A stretch of DNA of 64,000 bases from Bacteroidales bacterium (GCA_017443175.1 JAFSOZ010000003.1:186001-250000); one strand, 5' to 3'. Shown: positions 29,826 through 40,314, counted from the first letter of the stretch. Numbers and translations: made by a program. The notes: generated by a model not told the origin, from the letters alone.

Positions 29826-29849
29826 CTTATTCAGATTTGAATGGCAGTG

Positions 29850-29857
29850 CAAAAGTA
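29850..29857 (-). promoter_or_regulatory. -7 box for the C10 peptidase gene
   Basis: Minus strand TACTTTTGCACTGC, 24 bases upstream of the ATG at 29825. Confidence 0.55.
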
Positions 29858-29911
29858 TGTTTTTTTCAACTTTGTTTATTAACATCGTGCGGAGTTTTTC
29901 GTTTTTTTCAT

Positions 29912-29919
29912 TATATTTG
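29912..29919 (+). promoter_or_regulatory. -7 box for the giant surface protein gene
   Basis: TATATTTGCCGC, 40 bases upstream of the ATG at 29960, divergent from the C10 peptidase promoter. Confidence 0.55.
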
Positions 29920-29959
29920 CCGCTTTGATTTGAAACAAAAAACGAATAAATTTAATTAT

Positions 29960-32900
29960 ATGAACAACAATTCCCACTGTAAATTCTGGTTCCTGCTGAT
30001 GTTGCTGCTGCCTTTGTCGGTAATGGCAACCCCTACTTATGGTATTGCCCATTTTGGCCAGTCGTCGAACTTCGACGCCTATACCATGGGCAATGGAAAA
30101 ATCCATTTCAAGATTCTAATATACGGAAAGGGAACCAATTTAGACGGTTATGCCGGTAATGCCAATGACATTTCGGAAGCATACGCGTGGACTAAGATAG
30201 GCGAGGAAAGCCCTGTTCCTTTCCTCTATTATCACGCCGATGACGGGCGCAATCATGTAGGAAGATACTCCAATGTGCCTGAAGACCAGGCGTTTGTTAA
30301 CATTAAGGTTCTCGAAGGATTGTTGGTCGTTACCAACGTTTATGAAGGCGACCCCGTTGTGTATAACGCAGGCGACTCCATCTATGAAGTGCTCCTCACC
30401 CGTACGCAGGTGACCGATAACAAGGCTTACCTCGAGTTCGACTGGTATCCCTCGGTTCGGTTGGTGAACAGCTCTTTCATTGCGGGTGTCCACTCCAAAG
30501 CTTACACCGGCGACCACGGGACGCATCGCACAGACGATTATAACCTCGGCTCTTTCACCTATAACGGCGACCAACAGCCCCAGCTGATGGATCCGGTCTT
30601 TTATCCTATTTCCAATAACGGGACAAATAACTACGGTTATCTCGCCGTTCCATACGTCTCATACCAACAGGTTTATCAATACTATACTTCGTGGAACGCC
30701 AGCCCTGTCATTTGCACGGAACAAGGTGGCATGCTCTCTGTGAAGAGTGCCGACAGCGTGCAGCACGGTTTCTACGTTGTCATGCAGACCAAAACCTCCA
30801 ACTCCAGTGGCGATGTGGAAATCAGACAATGGATCAGGTCGAACAAGGTGGACATACCGGCCTACCACAAAATTCATGACTTTACCGTTGCCTCATACAC
30901 CTGGCAAGACACAACGACGGGGTATTACTATTCTGATCCCCGTTACAAAACGCTTTCGTGGAAGGTCTATTTTCCATACGAAGAGGACGTCATGTCCAAT
31001 GACCTGTTTGAGCTGCAGCGTGCTTATGACAGCAGCTTTGCCGACGCACAAACCATCGCCACCATCCCCATGACGTGGGACGAAACAGACTCCATTGCCT
31101 ACACCACCTATATTTTTGTCGATTCTGCCTCTATTGTCGGGAGCAATGCGACGGTGAACAGCGACAGCGTTTACTACCGCGTCCGTCGCGCCTCAGCTTC
31201 CGTGTGGGGCTGGAAGAACCACGATTACGCCGCAGAAGGCTCCGATGCAATCGAGAAACGATTAATCACTCTCCGGCCTGCGGGATGCAAATACAGCAAG
31301 GATCCCGACTTCGACAACAACCACAAGGTAAACCTCATCATCGATATTTGGAATAACACTCGTGGCCGTGAGGACATAGACTTTCCCCGCGAAAGAGGAT
31401 CTTATTGGGACCCTAACGCCACTCTTTATATCAAGAAAGTGTTGGTTGAGACAGGCGACACCATCCTCATCCGTGTGCCGACGGAAAGCATCAACAGTGC
31501 GTTGAATGCCACCTTCTACGCCCCCTCTCACACTCAATTTTTCAGTGGCACCATCACAGTCTCTTATGTTGACGAACTCAACACCCCCTGTAACCACGTC
31601 AACTACTTTTATTATATTGACACCGAGGAAACTTTCCTGCGTCAGAGAGACTTCGACATCGGATTGTATGGCGATGTCTCCCAGATCAGACCGTTTATCC
31701 TCACAGGTGAGGAACCCTATTTCACTGATGCCGGCAACCTCAATTCGTTGACGGCCACCCATGGGGATTATCCCGACCGTGTGCTCATCACTTGGACTCC
31801 CACCGAAGGTGCTGTGGATAACTACACTGTCGAAACTCGTCCCGACAGCTTGTCTGTCTGGTCCCTGTTAGGCACTACCACAAACGCTTATTGGAACGAC
31901 CTGTTGGCCGACCCGACGGTGAGTTCTGAGTGGCAGTATCGTGTGACCATGAACTACACCTGTCAGGGAACCACCATTTCCGATAGCCGCACCACCATGG
32001 GCAGCCGCTCGCCCTGGGGTCGCGTGAGCGGACGGGTGCACTATGAGGATGGCAGCGGCTGTCCTGGAATCACCGTAGTGGCAACGCGCACCAGCGACGG
32101 CGCCACCGTCCAGACTGTCCTCACCGATGCCAGCGGCTATTACCTGCTCGACAGTCTGCCCTACGGCGGCAATGTGGAATACACCATAACCCCTACCTCC
32201 CAGACAGCACAATTCCATTACAACAACACCTCGTCGGGTTTTGCCACGGTGAACCTCTCACTGGCACGTTGCGTCACTACCGGCATCGACTTCGACAACA
32301 TCTCCGCGGTGCGCCTCACGGGACGCGTGCTCTATGAGAACAGCAGTATCCCCGTGCGCGACGCCAACTTCCTGCTCAACGGGAATCTCGTGAGCCTGGC
32401 AGGCTCTGCAGTAAAGACGGATGCCAGCGGCAATTTCGAACTCCGTGTGCCCGAGGGCAGCGCTTTCACCTTGCAGGTCATCAAAGCGGGGCACCATTTC
32501 GCCGGAGATGGTTTCATCCGCATCAATAACGACAGCATGCTGACGCTCAACGTGGCGTTGGATGGCGTGCGTCTGTGGGACCAGACCAAAGTGCGCCTTG
32601 CCGGTCGTGTGGCTGGTGGCCTCGACCAGCGCAACCTGCCCTTGGGATTCGGTCTCTCCACCAACAACCTGGGTGACAACTTGCGTTTAGTGTTCGAACT
32701 GGAAGGCGACAATATCAGCTATATTGTCCGCGTACCGAGCGATCTGACCAAGGACACCCTGGAATTTACCGTACCGCATGTGGTTTATGGGCAGAATGGG
32801 GAAGAGAATGTAGGTGTGACACAGGTTCACTATCAGCAGAAGCGCATCATTGTGGAACCAGACCCTGAGACGGGCGAATTCTGCGTTGACCTCTTCCCCG

Positions 32901-35900
32901 TGCGCTACAAGATCACTCAGGCCACCGCTACCGGCTACGCCACCCTCTTCTCCGGAGGACGCACCAGCGAGACCATTGACCTCGGCAATGCTGCCACCCA
33001 ACACGACACCATCCATTACGACTCTCAATTCACCACATTCAACGCCCAATACAAGCTCACGTATCGTTCTCCCATCAGCATCACTTGCAAACAGATGGTT
33101 TACGGTATGGAAATGCCCTACTTCGGCGACCAGTACATGCAGCGTGTCAATATCAGAAATGAGCATATCCAGGTGCCTTTGGCCTACAAGGATGCCAACG
33201 GGGGCTATCAATATCTCTTCGGAGCACCTGTGTTTTCAAGTGGAGAGTACAGTTTCCGTGTCTTTGCCCATGAGGACTATTACTATAACAACGAGCTCAC
33301 CGGCCGTCACGATGAAGTGCGTATCAAGGGCGGCACCTTGAAAGTATATAACGGCATGCACGAGAATGAGGATAACAGCACTCATATCTTCATCAAGGAA
33401 CTCGACACCCTTGGCCAGGCCGAATTCACTATCCCTGTCGATTATGTCTCCTTCATCCGTAACGACCAAGAGGTGCAGCGTGTTCTCGACCTTTCGGTAG
33501 AGAGCGAGGGCGAATTTGTGGAACTTCAGGCTGTGCGCGGCTATGTCACGGGTCACCGCATCACCGGTAACGAGGTCATCACTTCAACCCACGGCAAGGT
33601 GCAGCTGCTTGATGTCCTCCGCGATCCCCCGGGAAGCACTTCCTACTCCTGGCTCGAAGCAGGCACCGAATATGAATACAACTATACGTACACTGTCGAT
33701 TTTGAGTTCGGTTTTGATATTGGAGCTGAGATTGGCGGTGCTATGAGCATGACATTCGGAGCTTTCGCCGGCCTGGGCGGCGGTGTATTCTCCGGACAGG
33801 ATTTCAGCCTTGGTCAGACCTACGAGTTAACCCTTCCTATCCGAAGTCAATATCACTACAAGCACATGTCCTCTTACAACTTCAAGACTGCCGAGCGCAT
33901 CAGCACCAGCAGCGACCCTTACTGGGTAGGACAGCCTGCCGATGTTTATATTGGACTGGTGCAGAATATGTATTCCCGCCGTGTTGACGCCGTAGAGCCC
34001 CTCGACTCGCTGACCTACGCCACACTCGGCGGACGGTCTTCCGCCGGCCTCATGCCCACGGTGGCCGAGGGAATGGGCCCAGACTCTACACGTTACTATC
34101 TGGTGATCGGCAAAGAACTGGAGATGAGACCTGACATCTCGGCAACGTTCATCTACACCCACGACTACATCGAAAACACCCTCATTCCGCGTCTGACACA
34201 AGAGCGCGATGCACTCTTGCTTACCTGCGACAGCGCCACTGCCCAATCCATCGCCAACGCGCAACACAAAGTGGTGTTCCAATCCCTCGTTCCCTTTGAC
34301 GATCCTAATTGGGCCGCGGAAGATTACTATCGTGTCGTTATCCCGGAAGGATTCTCGGACGAATATGTCAACTCGGTGAAATCTGCCAATACCCTGATTG
34401 CCGATTGGATAACCGTGTTGTTTCAAAATGAGTCGGAAAAGGTGTCGGCCATCCATTATCATGAGCACGACAGCGTGGCCACCTATTCGCTGAGCTACTC
34501 CACCAGCGTGACGAGGACTGACAGCTATAGCTATAGTGACGTGACGCATTGGTGGATGAATTATCCCGGCATAGACCTATCCTCGACTGCTAGCAACTTC
34601 ACCAACCTCCTCATAAACAGATTTGGCCGTAATATTGCCCAAATGATGATAGAGAACATGAGGAATACATTTGCTGCAAGTAACGGAATGCAACCTGCCC
34701 GGATCGCCAACCAGTCTCCAGGTTATAAGGCAAGTTTCCTCTTCAGACCCGTTCTCGACCTTGACATCTCGCGTGACCCTGTGGAGAACACCATTCACTC
34801 ACGTACCGTGGGATTCACCCTGTCTCCCGATGAATACAGCAACATGGATGTCTCCATCTATCGCATTGTGAACAGCAAGGACCAATACAACACAGGTTCT
34901 TTATCGGCGCGCGAAGAAGTGGCTTCCCCCACCAGCTATAACGCAGACGACCACCTCTATGGTTCTCTGGTCTTCTATCTCCGCGGCGGTGCCACCAAGT
35001 GCCCCTGCGAATTGCCCGACAGTACGGATTACTATGTACCCAAGATGCCCATCTCGGCTGGGTCACTCCGTCTGGAGAACCCTAAGATCAACATCGACGT
35101 TCACGAAATCAGCAATGTGCCCGCCGACCAACCGGCTGTCTTTACCATCCGTCTCTTCAATGAGATGGAGCATACTGAAGGTATCATCCACAACTGGCGT
35201 GTCTTCTTCAAACTGAAGATAAATGACCTGAGCAACCCCCACGGCGCCCGTATCTATATCGACGGCATGCCCCTTACTGACGGGCGCACTATCGAGCTCA
35301 TCGGCGACCAAGTCATCACCAAGACCATGGAGGTCTATGCCGGCGATGGCTACGACTTTGAAGATCTTGTTATCGAGCTTGTCTCCAATTGCATCGTCTT
35401 CAACAGGTCCAGCGCGCAGTTCTCGGTCCACTTCCTACCGGTATCTTGTGACGTCACCCTTACCTCGCCGCAAGACAACTGGGTAATGAACACCCTTGCT
35501 CCACAGGACTCTGTGGGCTACTACCTGCCCGTCTCCATCAGCGACTTTAACGTGAACTACCGTGGTTTCGACCACATAGAACTGCAATACAAGCTCTCGA
35601 CCCAAAGCGATGACGGCTGGGTAAACCTATGCTCCTACTATGCCGACAGTACCCTCTACGCTGCCGCCAGCGGCAACAAGGAGATGATCCAAGGAGGCCG
35701 CATCGATAACATACGATTCTACGGCGAGCGCGATCCCATGGAGCAACGCTACGACCTGCGCGCCGTGAGCTTCTGCCGTCACGGCAGCGGATTCATCAGT
35801 AAGGCTTCGGAAATCAAATCCGGCATCAAGGACACCCGCTGTCCGCGCGTCTTCGGCGACCCTGAACCCGCCAACGGCATCCTTGGCGTGGGCGACCACC

Positions 35901-38900
35901 TGAAGCTGCGCTTCAACGAGCCCATCGCGGGCAACTACCTCGACGAGGACAACAACTTCCAATTGCTGGGAGTCACCAACCGTAGCGGCATCGCCTCCTC
36001 CACCTCGGTCTATTTCGACGGCACGCCCTCCTGCGGTGCCACCAGCGCAGTGACACGCGTGCTCAACGGCAAGAGCTTCTCCATCGACCTCATGGCCAAA
36101 CCGGCAAACGGCACGACAGCGGAGGCCCAAGAACTCTTCAGCCACACCTCGGCGACTGGCGGCATTCGCTTCGGACTTGAGCCAGTCGGCACGCGCATGC
36201 GCCTCTATGGTTACATTGACGATCGCCGTTCCCAATCGCGGTTGCTTGAGCCGCTCACCGATTTCACCCGTCTCATCATGACATACGACCATGAGACAGG
36301 ACGCATACGCTTCTATGCAGGCACACAGGATGTGACAGACCAAAGTTTCACACATGAAGAAGAGGTGACCGACTATGACGGTTCTGCTCCGCTGGTCTTC
36401 GGACAAGGCTTCCAAGGCAATATGCTTGAGACTCGCCTCTGGTTAAAGGTCCTTTCTACCGATGAGATCGTGGAAACTCACGAAAAACGCCTTACCGGTT
36501 ACGAACGCAAATTGGCGGCCTACTACCCCATGAACGAGGGCCGCGGCGACCTCTGCTACGACAAGGCCAGCGGATCCACACTCACGCTCCAAGGTGCTTC
36601 GTGGACAACACCCTCGGGATATTCGTTGCAAATGAACGGTCAGCAGAGTGTCACCCTCGCACAAGACGTTCTCTCACGTTCCAATATTCAGGATTATACG
36701 CTGATGTTCTGGTTCCGCACCACTGAACTCAACCAGGGTCTCTTCTCGGCGGGATGGACAGACGGTACAGTTTCGGGCACCGGCCCGCAAGGTACATTGG
36801 TGGAAATGGTGAACGGACGCCTCGTGTTGCACAATGGGAACATGGAGCAGCAAAGCGCCCTTAGTTATGCCGACGGCCTCTGGCACCATTTCATCCTTAC
36901 CGTCAACCGCACCTACAACAATGCTTCCGTCTATGTTGACGGCCAGATGATCAATACCTTTGCTGCAGAGAGCCTCTCCGGTCTGAGTGGCGTGATGATG
37001 TTGGGTGGCGACCAATACGGACAGACGACACTTTTCCAGGGTCATTTCGACGACTTTGTGCTCTTCGAGCAGGCACTGCCCGGCAGCCTTATAGAAACCT
37101 ACGACAACCTTACGCCAATGGGCGACGAAATGGGTCTTGTGGCCCTGTTGCCTTTCTCTGAACAGAAAGAGAGTCTCAACGGCATTATGGAAGAGATTTT
37201 CTCCGTCAACAACCAGCGCATCTTCACGCTCAGCGATGGAACAGTGGTGGAAAAGGTGCAACCGCTGATTATCGCCCCCGACTCGCTGACACTGATTGGA
37301 ATGGGCGACCCGAGTGACCACGCGCCTGTACGCGAACGTGACATGCTGACGAAGATGAACTTCGACTGGAGTTTCAACAATGACGAACTGCTCATCAACC
37401 TCAACATGCAGGACCGCGAGATCAACAAGAACAATATCTATATCACAGTGCGCAATGTGGAGGACCTCAACGGCAACCGTACCGTCAACCCTTCGATGTG
37501 GCAGGTATTTGTCAACAAGAACGTCCTGCTGTGGAATAGCGATGGCATCTATCAAATTTTCTACGAACGGGCAGACCGCGACACGGAAATTCCCGTACAA
37601 ATCACGAACGTCAGCGGTCACCGCCATCAATACACCATTGACGGCTTGCCCGACTGGCTGAATGTGGATCAAGCATACGGCAGCATCAATCCGCAGGAGA
37701 CACAGAATCTCATCTTCACCGTCAACGAGGATTTGGCTGTGGGTGTTTACTCTGAAATCATCTACCTGACCGATGAAAACGACCTTTCCGAACCGCTGAA
37801 GGTCATGATTGAGGTGCGTGCAGTCTGTCCGTGGGAGAATGTCTCCCCGCAGTATTTCGACCGCCAGATGTCTCTGTTGGGTCAAGTGGTGGTGGATGGA
37901 ATCATCGACACAGACCCCAATGATATTGTTGTCGCTATTGCGAATAGACAGGTTGTGGGATACCAGCATATTTCGTATGATAACGATATCTATCCCGGCT
38001 ACCTCTTCATGACCATCTATGGCAACGACTACACTCGCTTCCATTCGCTTCAGTTCTACCTGTGGCAGGCTTCCACGGGACGTATCTTCGGACTCACGCC
38101 ATCACCATCCGTGATTTTCCAGACCAACAGCGCCGTGGGTATGCCGCCCGCCGACCCTGTCATTCTCTCCACTTCGGCCAACGAGGTGCAGAACTTTGAC
38201 ATTCTGGAGGGATGGAACTGGATTTCGTTCAACATCGACCCACGCGACGAAGGGGTGCTTGACGGACTCTTCTTCACCACCACGCCCTTCTCCGAGGGTA
38301 ACCAGCTCAAATCCGCTGCCACGCAACAGTTTGCAGAATGGGATGGCGAACATTGGGCCGGCACACTCTCCCACGTGGACTACCACCAGATGTATATGTT
38401 GTACAGCCACTGGAATCATTTGGGAACGCAGGTGTCAGGGCGCCGTCTGACCAGCAATAGCGAGCGCACCATCAGCCTCCACCACGGATGGAACAGCTTC
38501 CCCTACCTGCTTACCGCCACCTCAGGACTGACCAACGCCATGGCAGACTATATCGAAAAAGCCAGTGTGGGCGACATTGTGAAGTCTCAGACACAATTTG
38601 CCGTTTTCAATGCCGACGGGCATTGGATAGGATCGCTCTCAGCCTTGGTTCCCGGTGAGGGATACCTCCTCTACCGCAATGGCGAGAGCACGGTGCCATT
38701 CACCTTCCACACCTACAGCGGTGCCAAGGACGGGAAGGAAATCTATAATGAAAAATCTAGGATTAAGAATGACATTCCGCTTCCGGCGACGAATATGACG
38801 ATTATCGCTAAAGTGGATGACCCGTCAATTTATAAACCTGTCAATCTGTCAACGTATATCGGAGGTTCCCTCGTCAGTAAGACAGAACCCATAGAGGTGG

Positions 38901-39319
38901 ATGGCGACAAGCTGTTCTTCCTCACCGTTGGTACCGACAAGCCGGGACAACTGAAATTCTTTATCGAAGAAGAGGGCGAGAAAACGGAGCTGTTCGCCAA
39001 CATTCCACTGAAGGCTGCTGCCAACCGCCATTTCGGATCGCTCGACAACCCAGTCCTTTTAACTCCAAAATCTCAACTCTCAACGCCCGGCTTCCAGGCC
39101 TACCCCACCGCCTTCACCGACCATGTGGATTTCATGGTGACCAATCTTGCTTCGGAAGATGTGCGCATCATAATCCGCAATGCGGCAGGTATGACGGTTG
39201 ACGAGATCACCTCTCTCCATTGGGCAGACTGCGAGAATCTGTCTGCCGGAGTCTATTTTGCCACCTTATACACCGAAGACTATACAGCTACTGTGAAATT
39301 AGTTAAAGTTAAAAGATAA
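29960..39319 (+). CDS. Giant (3,119-residue) T9SS-exported LamG/CarboxypepD_reg surface protein
   Basis: The start at 29960 is chosen because it opens a signal peptide (ending LPLSVMA) 40 bases after a -7 box. Approximate order: an N-terminal beta region (25-590), a fibronectin-III-like segment (600-664), two carboxypeptidase-regulatory-like repeats (684-757 and 780-860; GRVHYEDGSGCPGITV, GRVLYENSSIPVRDA), and a large unrecognised central region including a Gly-rich hydrophobic stretch at about 1253-1280. Then come an SbsA-like Ig domain (about 1960-2000, FGDPEPANGILGVGD), two LamG domains (about 2014-2190 and 2220-2380), an extracellular module at about 2623-2730 resembling the neighbouring lipoprotein, and a T9SS sorting domain (about 3050-3119). 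Probably a surface adhesin or glycan binder. The lipoprotein gene follows after 26 bases. Confidence 0.85.
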   Translation: MNNNSHCKFWFLLMLLLPLSVMATPTYGIAHFGQSSNFDAYTMGNGKIHFKILIYGKGTNLDGYAGNANDISEAYAWTKIGEESPVPFLYYHADDGRNHVGRYSNVPEDQAFVNIKVLEGLLVVTNVYEGDPVVYNAGDSIYEVLLTRTQVTDNKAYLEFDWYPSVRLVNSSFIAGVHSKAYTGDHGTHRTDDYNLGSFTYNGDQQPQLMDPVFYPISNNGTNNYGYLAVPYVSYQQVYQYYTSWNASPVICTEQGGMLSVKSADSVQHGFYVVMQTKTSNSSGDVEIRQWIRSNKVDIPAYHKIHDFTVASYTWQDTTTGYYYSDPRYKTLSWKVYFPYEEDVMSNDLFELQRAYDSSFADAQTIATIPMTWDETDSIAYTTYIFVDSASIVGSNATVNSDSVYYRVRRASASVWGWKNHDYAAEGSDAIEKRLITLRPAGCKYSKDPDFDNNHKVNLIIDIWNNTRGREDIDFPRERGSYWDPNATLYIKKVLVETGDTILIRVPTESINSALNATFYAPSHTQFFSGTITVSYVDELNTPCNHVNYFYYIDTEETFLRQRDFDIGLYGDVSQIRPFILTGEEPYFTDAGNLNSLTATHGDYPDRVLITWTPTEGAVDNYTVETRPDSLSVWSLLGTTTNAYWNDLLADPTVSSEWQYRVTMNYTCQGTTISDSRTTMGSRSPWGRVSGRVHYEDGSGCPGITVVATRTSDGATVQTVLTDASGYYLLDSLPYGGNVEYTITPTSQTAQFHYNNTSSGFATVNLSLARCVTTGIDFDNISAVRLTGRVLYENSSIPVRDANFLLNGNLVSLAGSAVKTDASGNFELRVPEGSAFTLQVIKAGHHFAGDGFIRINNDSMLTLNVALDGVRLWDQTKVRLAGRVAGGLDQRNLPLGFGLSTNNLGDNLRLVFELEGDNISYIVRVPSDLTKDTLEFTVPHVVYGQNGEENVGVTQVHYQQKRIIVEPDPETGEFCVDLFPVRYKITQATATGYATLFSGGRTSETIDLGNAATQHDTIHYDSQFTTFNAQYKLTYRSPISITCKQMVYGMEMPYFGDQYMQRVNIRNEHIQVPLAYKDANGGYQYLFGAPVFSSGEYSFRVFAHEDYYYNNELTGRHDEVRIKGGTLKVYNGMHENEDNSTHIFIKELDTLGQAEFTIPVDYVSFIRNDQEVQRVLDLSVESEGEFVELQAVRGYVTGHRITGNEVITSTHGKVQLLDVLRDPPGSTSYSWLEAGTEYEYNYTYTVDFEFGFDIGAEIGGAMSMTFGAFAGLGGGVFSGQDFSLGQTYELTLPIRSQYHYKHMSSYNFKTAERISTSSDPYWVGQPADVYIGLVQNMYSRRVDAVEPLDSLTYATLGGRSSAGLMPTVAEGMGPDSTRYYLVIGKELEMRPDISATFIYTHDYIENTLIPRLTQERDALLLTCDSATAQSIANAQHKVVFQSLVPFDDPNWAAEDYYRVVIPEGFSDEYVNSVKSANTLIADWITVLFQNESEKVSAIHYHEHDSVATYSLSYSTSVTRTDSYSYSDVTHWWMNYPGIDLSSTASNFTNLLINRFGRNIAQMMIENMRNTFAASNGMQPARIANQSPGYKASFLFRPVLDLDISRDPVENTIHSRTVGFTLSPDEYSNMDVSIYRIVNSKDQYNTGSLSAREEVASPTSYNADDHLYGSLVFYLRGGATKCPCELPDSTDYYVPKMPISAGSLRLENPKINIDVHEISNVPADQPAVFTIRLFNEMEHTEGIIHNWRVFFKLKINDLSNPHGARIYIDGMPLTDGRTIELIGDQVITKTMEVYAGDGYDFEDLVIELVSNCIVFNRSSAQFSVHFLPVSCDVTLTSPQDNWVMNTLAPQDSVGYYLPVSISDFNVNYRGFDHIELQYKLSTQSDDGWVNLCSYYADSTLYAAASGNKEMIQGGRIDNIRFYGERDPMEQRYDLRAVSFCRHGSGFISKASEIKSGIKDTRCPRVFGDPEPANGILGVGDHLKLRFNEPIAGNYLDEDNNFQLLGVTNRSGIASSTSVYFDGTPSCGATSAVTRVLNGKSFSIDLMAKPANGTTAEAQELFSHTSATGGIRFGLEPVGTRMRLYGYIDDRRSQSRLLEPLTDFTRLIMTYDHETGRIRFYAGTQDVTDQSFTHEEEVTDYDGSAPLVFGQGFQGNMLETRLWLKVLSTDEIVETHEKRLTGYERKLAAYYPMNEGRGDLCYDKASGSTLTLQGASWTTPSGYSLQMNGQQSVTLAQDVLSRSNIQDYTLMFWFRTTELNQGLFSAGWTDGTVSGTGPQGTLVEMVNGRLVLHNGNMEQQSALSYADGLWHHFILTVNRTYNNASVYVDGQMINTFAAESLSGLSGVMMLGGDQYGQTTLFQGHFDDFVLFEQALPGSLIETYDNLTPMGDEMGLVALLPFSEQKESLNGIMEEIFSVNNQRIFTLSDGTVVEKVQPLIIAPDSLTLIGMGDPSDHAPVRERDMLTKMNFDWSFNNDELLINLNMQDREINKNNIYITVRNVEDLNGNRTVNPSMWQVFVNKNVLLWNSDGIYQIFYERADRDTEIPVQITNVSGHRHQYTIDGLPDWLNVDQAYGSINPQETQNLIFTVNEDLAVGVYSEIIYLTDENDLSEPLKVMIEVRAVCPWENVSPQYFDRQMSLLGQVVVDGIIDTDPNDIVVAIANRQVVGYQHISYDNDIYPGYLFMTIYGNDYTRFHSLQFYLWQASTGRIFGLTPSPSVIFQTNSAVGMPPADPVILSTSANEVQNFDILEGWNWISFNIDPRDEGVLDGLFFTTTPFSEGNQLKSAATQQFAEWDGEHWAGTLSHVDYHQMYMLYSHWNHLGTQVSGRRLTSNSERTISLHHGWNSFPYLLTATSGLTNAMADYIEKASVGDIVKSQTQFAVFNADGHWIGSLSALVPGEGYLLYRNGESTVPFTFHTYSGAKDGKEIYNEKSRIKNDIPLPATNMTIIAKVDDPSIYKPVNLSTYIGGSLVSKTEPIEVDGDKLFFLTVGTDKPGQLKFFIEEEGEKTELFANIPLKAAANRHFGSLDNPVLLTPKSQLSTPGFQAYPTAFTDHVDFMVTNLASEDVRIIIRNAAGMTVDEITSLHWADCENLSAGVYFATLYTEDYTATVKLVKVKR

Positions 39320-39345
39320 ATGGTTAATGATTAAATTTTAAGATT

Positions 39346-39843
39346 ATGAATATGAAAAAGCATTTGTTCTTTCAATACCTGATTATCTTTTTAGTTTTGA
39401 ATCTGTTGTTCGTGTCCTGCATCCCGGAAATCATCACACCTCCCACTCCTGATGAGCCTGCGATTCCCAGTGGCAACGTCTCCACTCCTGACTGGCAGGT
39501 GTCTTCGGACTACGACTACAGCAGCAGCATGACGGTCATAGCCCAAGTGGATCTCACCCAGACTTATACGCTCACCCCCGACGACTGGCAGCTTGACACC
39601 GCCGACCTGCTGGCCGCTTTTGCCGGCGGAGAGTGCATTGGGGTAAGTAAACCCGTCGATAGCCTCTTCTTCCTTTACATCACCGCGCCCTCACAGGACA
39701 ACGAAGACATCACGCTCCGGTATTATTCCGCCCGCTTGCGCAATGTTTTCCAGGCCAACACCGTCCTTCAATTCGTGAACGGCGACCGCCAAGGGAGCGT
39801 CAACGACCCGCTCAAACCATTGTTTGAGGAATGGAGTGAATAG
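39346..39843 (+). CDS. Lipoprotein sharing a module with the giant surface protein
   Basis: A 165-residue lipoprotein with signal ending LLFVSC and lipidated Cys25. After a Pro-rich linker (PPTPDEPAIPSG) the domain runs WQVSSDYDYSSSMTVIAQVDL ... DTADLLAAFAGGECIGVSKPV ... LQFVNGDRQGS. By eye this matches residues about 2623-2730 of the upstream giant protein (W-x-V-x6-D-x2-M-x4-QV, a D-x-[IL]-[LV]-[AV]-A-[FI] core, then YxxxLrxhfqanT). The pair is presumably one transcription unit and may form a surface complex. Confidence 0.75.
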   Translation: MNMKKHLFFQYLIIFLVLNLLFVSCIPEIITPPTPDEPAIPSGNVSTPDWQVSSDYDYSSSMTVIAQVDLTQTYTLTPDDWQLDTADLLAAFAGGECIGVSKPVDSLFFLYITAPSQDNEDITLRYYSARLRNVFQANTVLQFVNGDRQGSVNDPLKPLFEEWSE

Positions 39844-39903
39844 GTTATTTTGTTAGCATCTGAAATCTATACATACTTTAAACAGATTAAAAACAATCAG
39901 AAT

Positions 39904-40314
39904 ATGCAATCTCAAACAGATAATTCCGTCTCATTGGTGCAGACTACTGAGCTGACACGCACCAGCCAAAGCTGGGACGGCGCGGAGTTGCCCGACTACT
40001 TGCCGGGCCGTCCTGAACTGGTGGCTATGAAATACGAGTTCCCCGCCGGGCAGAAGCTGGGATGGCACCATCACCCCGTTATGAACTACGGCATACTCGT
40101 GCAGGGTGAACTGACCATCATCGACCAGTACGGCAATGAGAAAGTGGTACATGAAGGCGAGGCCGTTGTGGAGATGGTCGGGACCGTCCACCACGGCGAA
40201 AACCGGGGCACCAAGCCCGTCATTCTCTACATGTTCTACCTCTCGCAGAAGGGCCTGCCGCTTTCCGTGCCGCATCCGGAGATGGAACCGTATTATACCC
40301 CCTCTCATCCTTAA
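39904..40314 (+). CDS. Cupin-domain protein
   Basis: A 136-residue protein from Met at 39904. A single cupin barrel with metal-ligand motif GWHHHPVMNYGILVQGE (cupin 1) and EMVGTVHHGENRG (cupin 2). The substrate is not evident. It ends inside the convergent CRP/FNR gene, overlapping its last 95 bases. It sits in a nitrosative-stress neighbourhood (regulator, hybrid-cluster protein). Confidence 0.82.
   Translation: MQSQTDNSVSLVQTTELTRTSQSWDGAELPDYLPGRPELVAMKYEFPAGQKLGWHHHPVMNYGILVQGELTIIDQYGNEKVVHEGEAVVEMVGTVHHGENRGTKPVILYMFYLSQKGLPLSVPHPEMEPYYTPSHP

Noticed and set aside
36674..38044. 456-codon open frame antisense to the giant surface protein
   Set aside because: The plus-strand LamG domains are intact and the antisense frame shows no domain.
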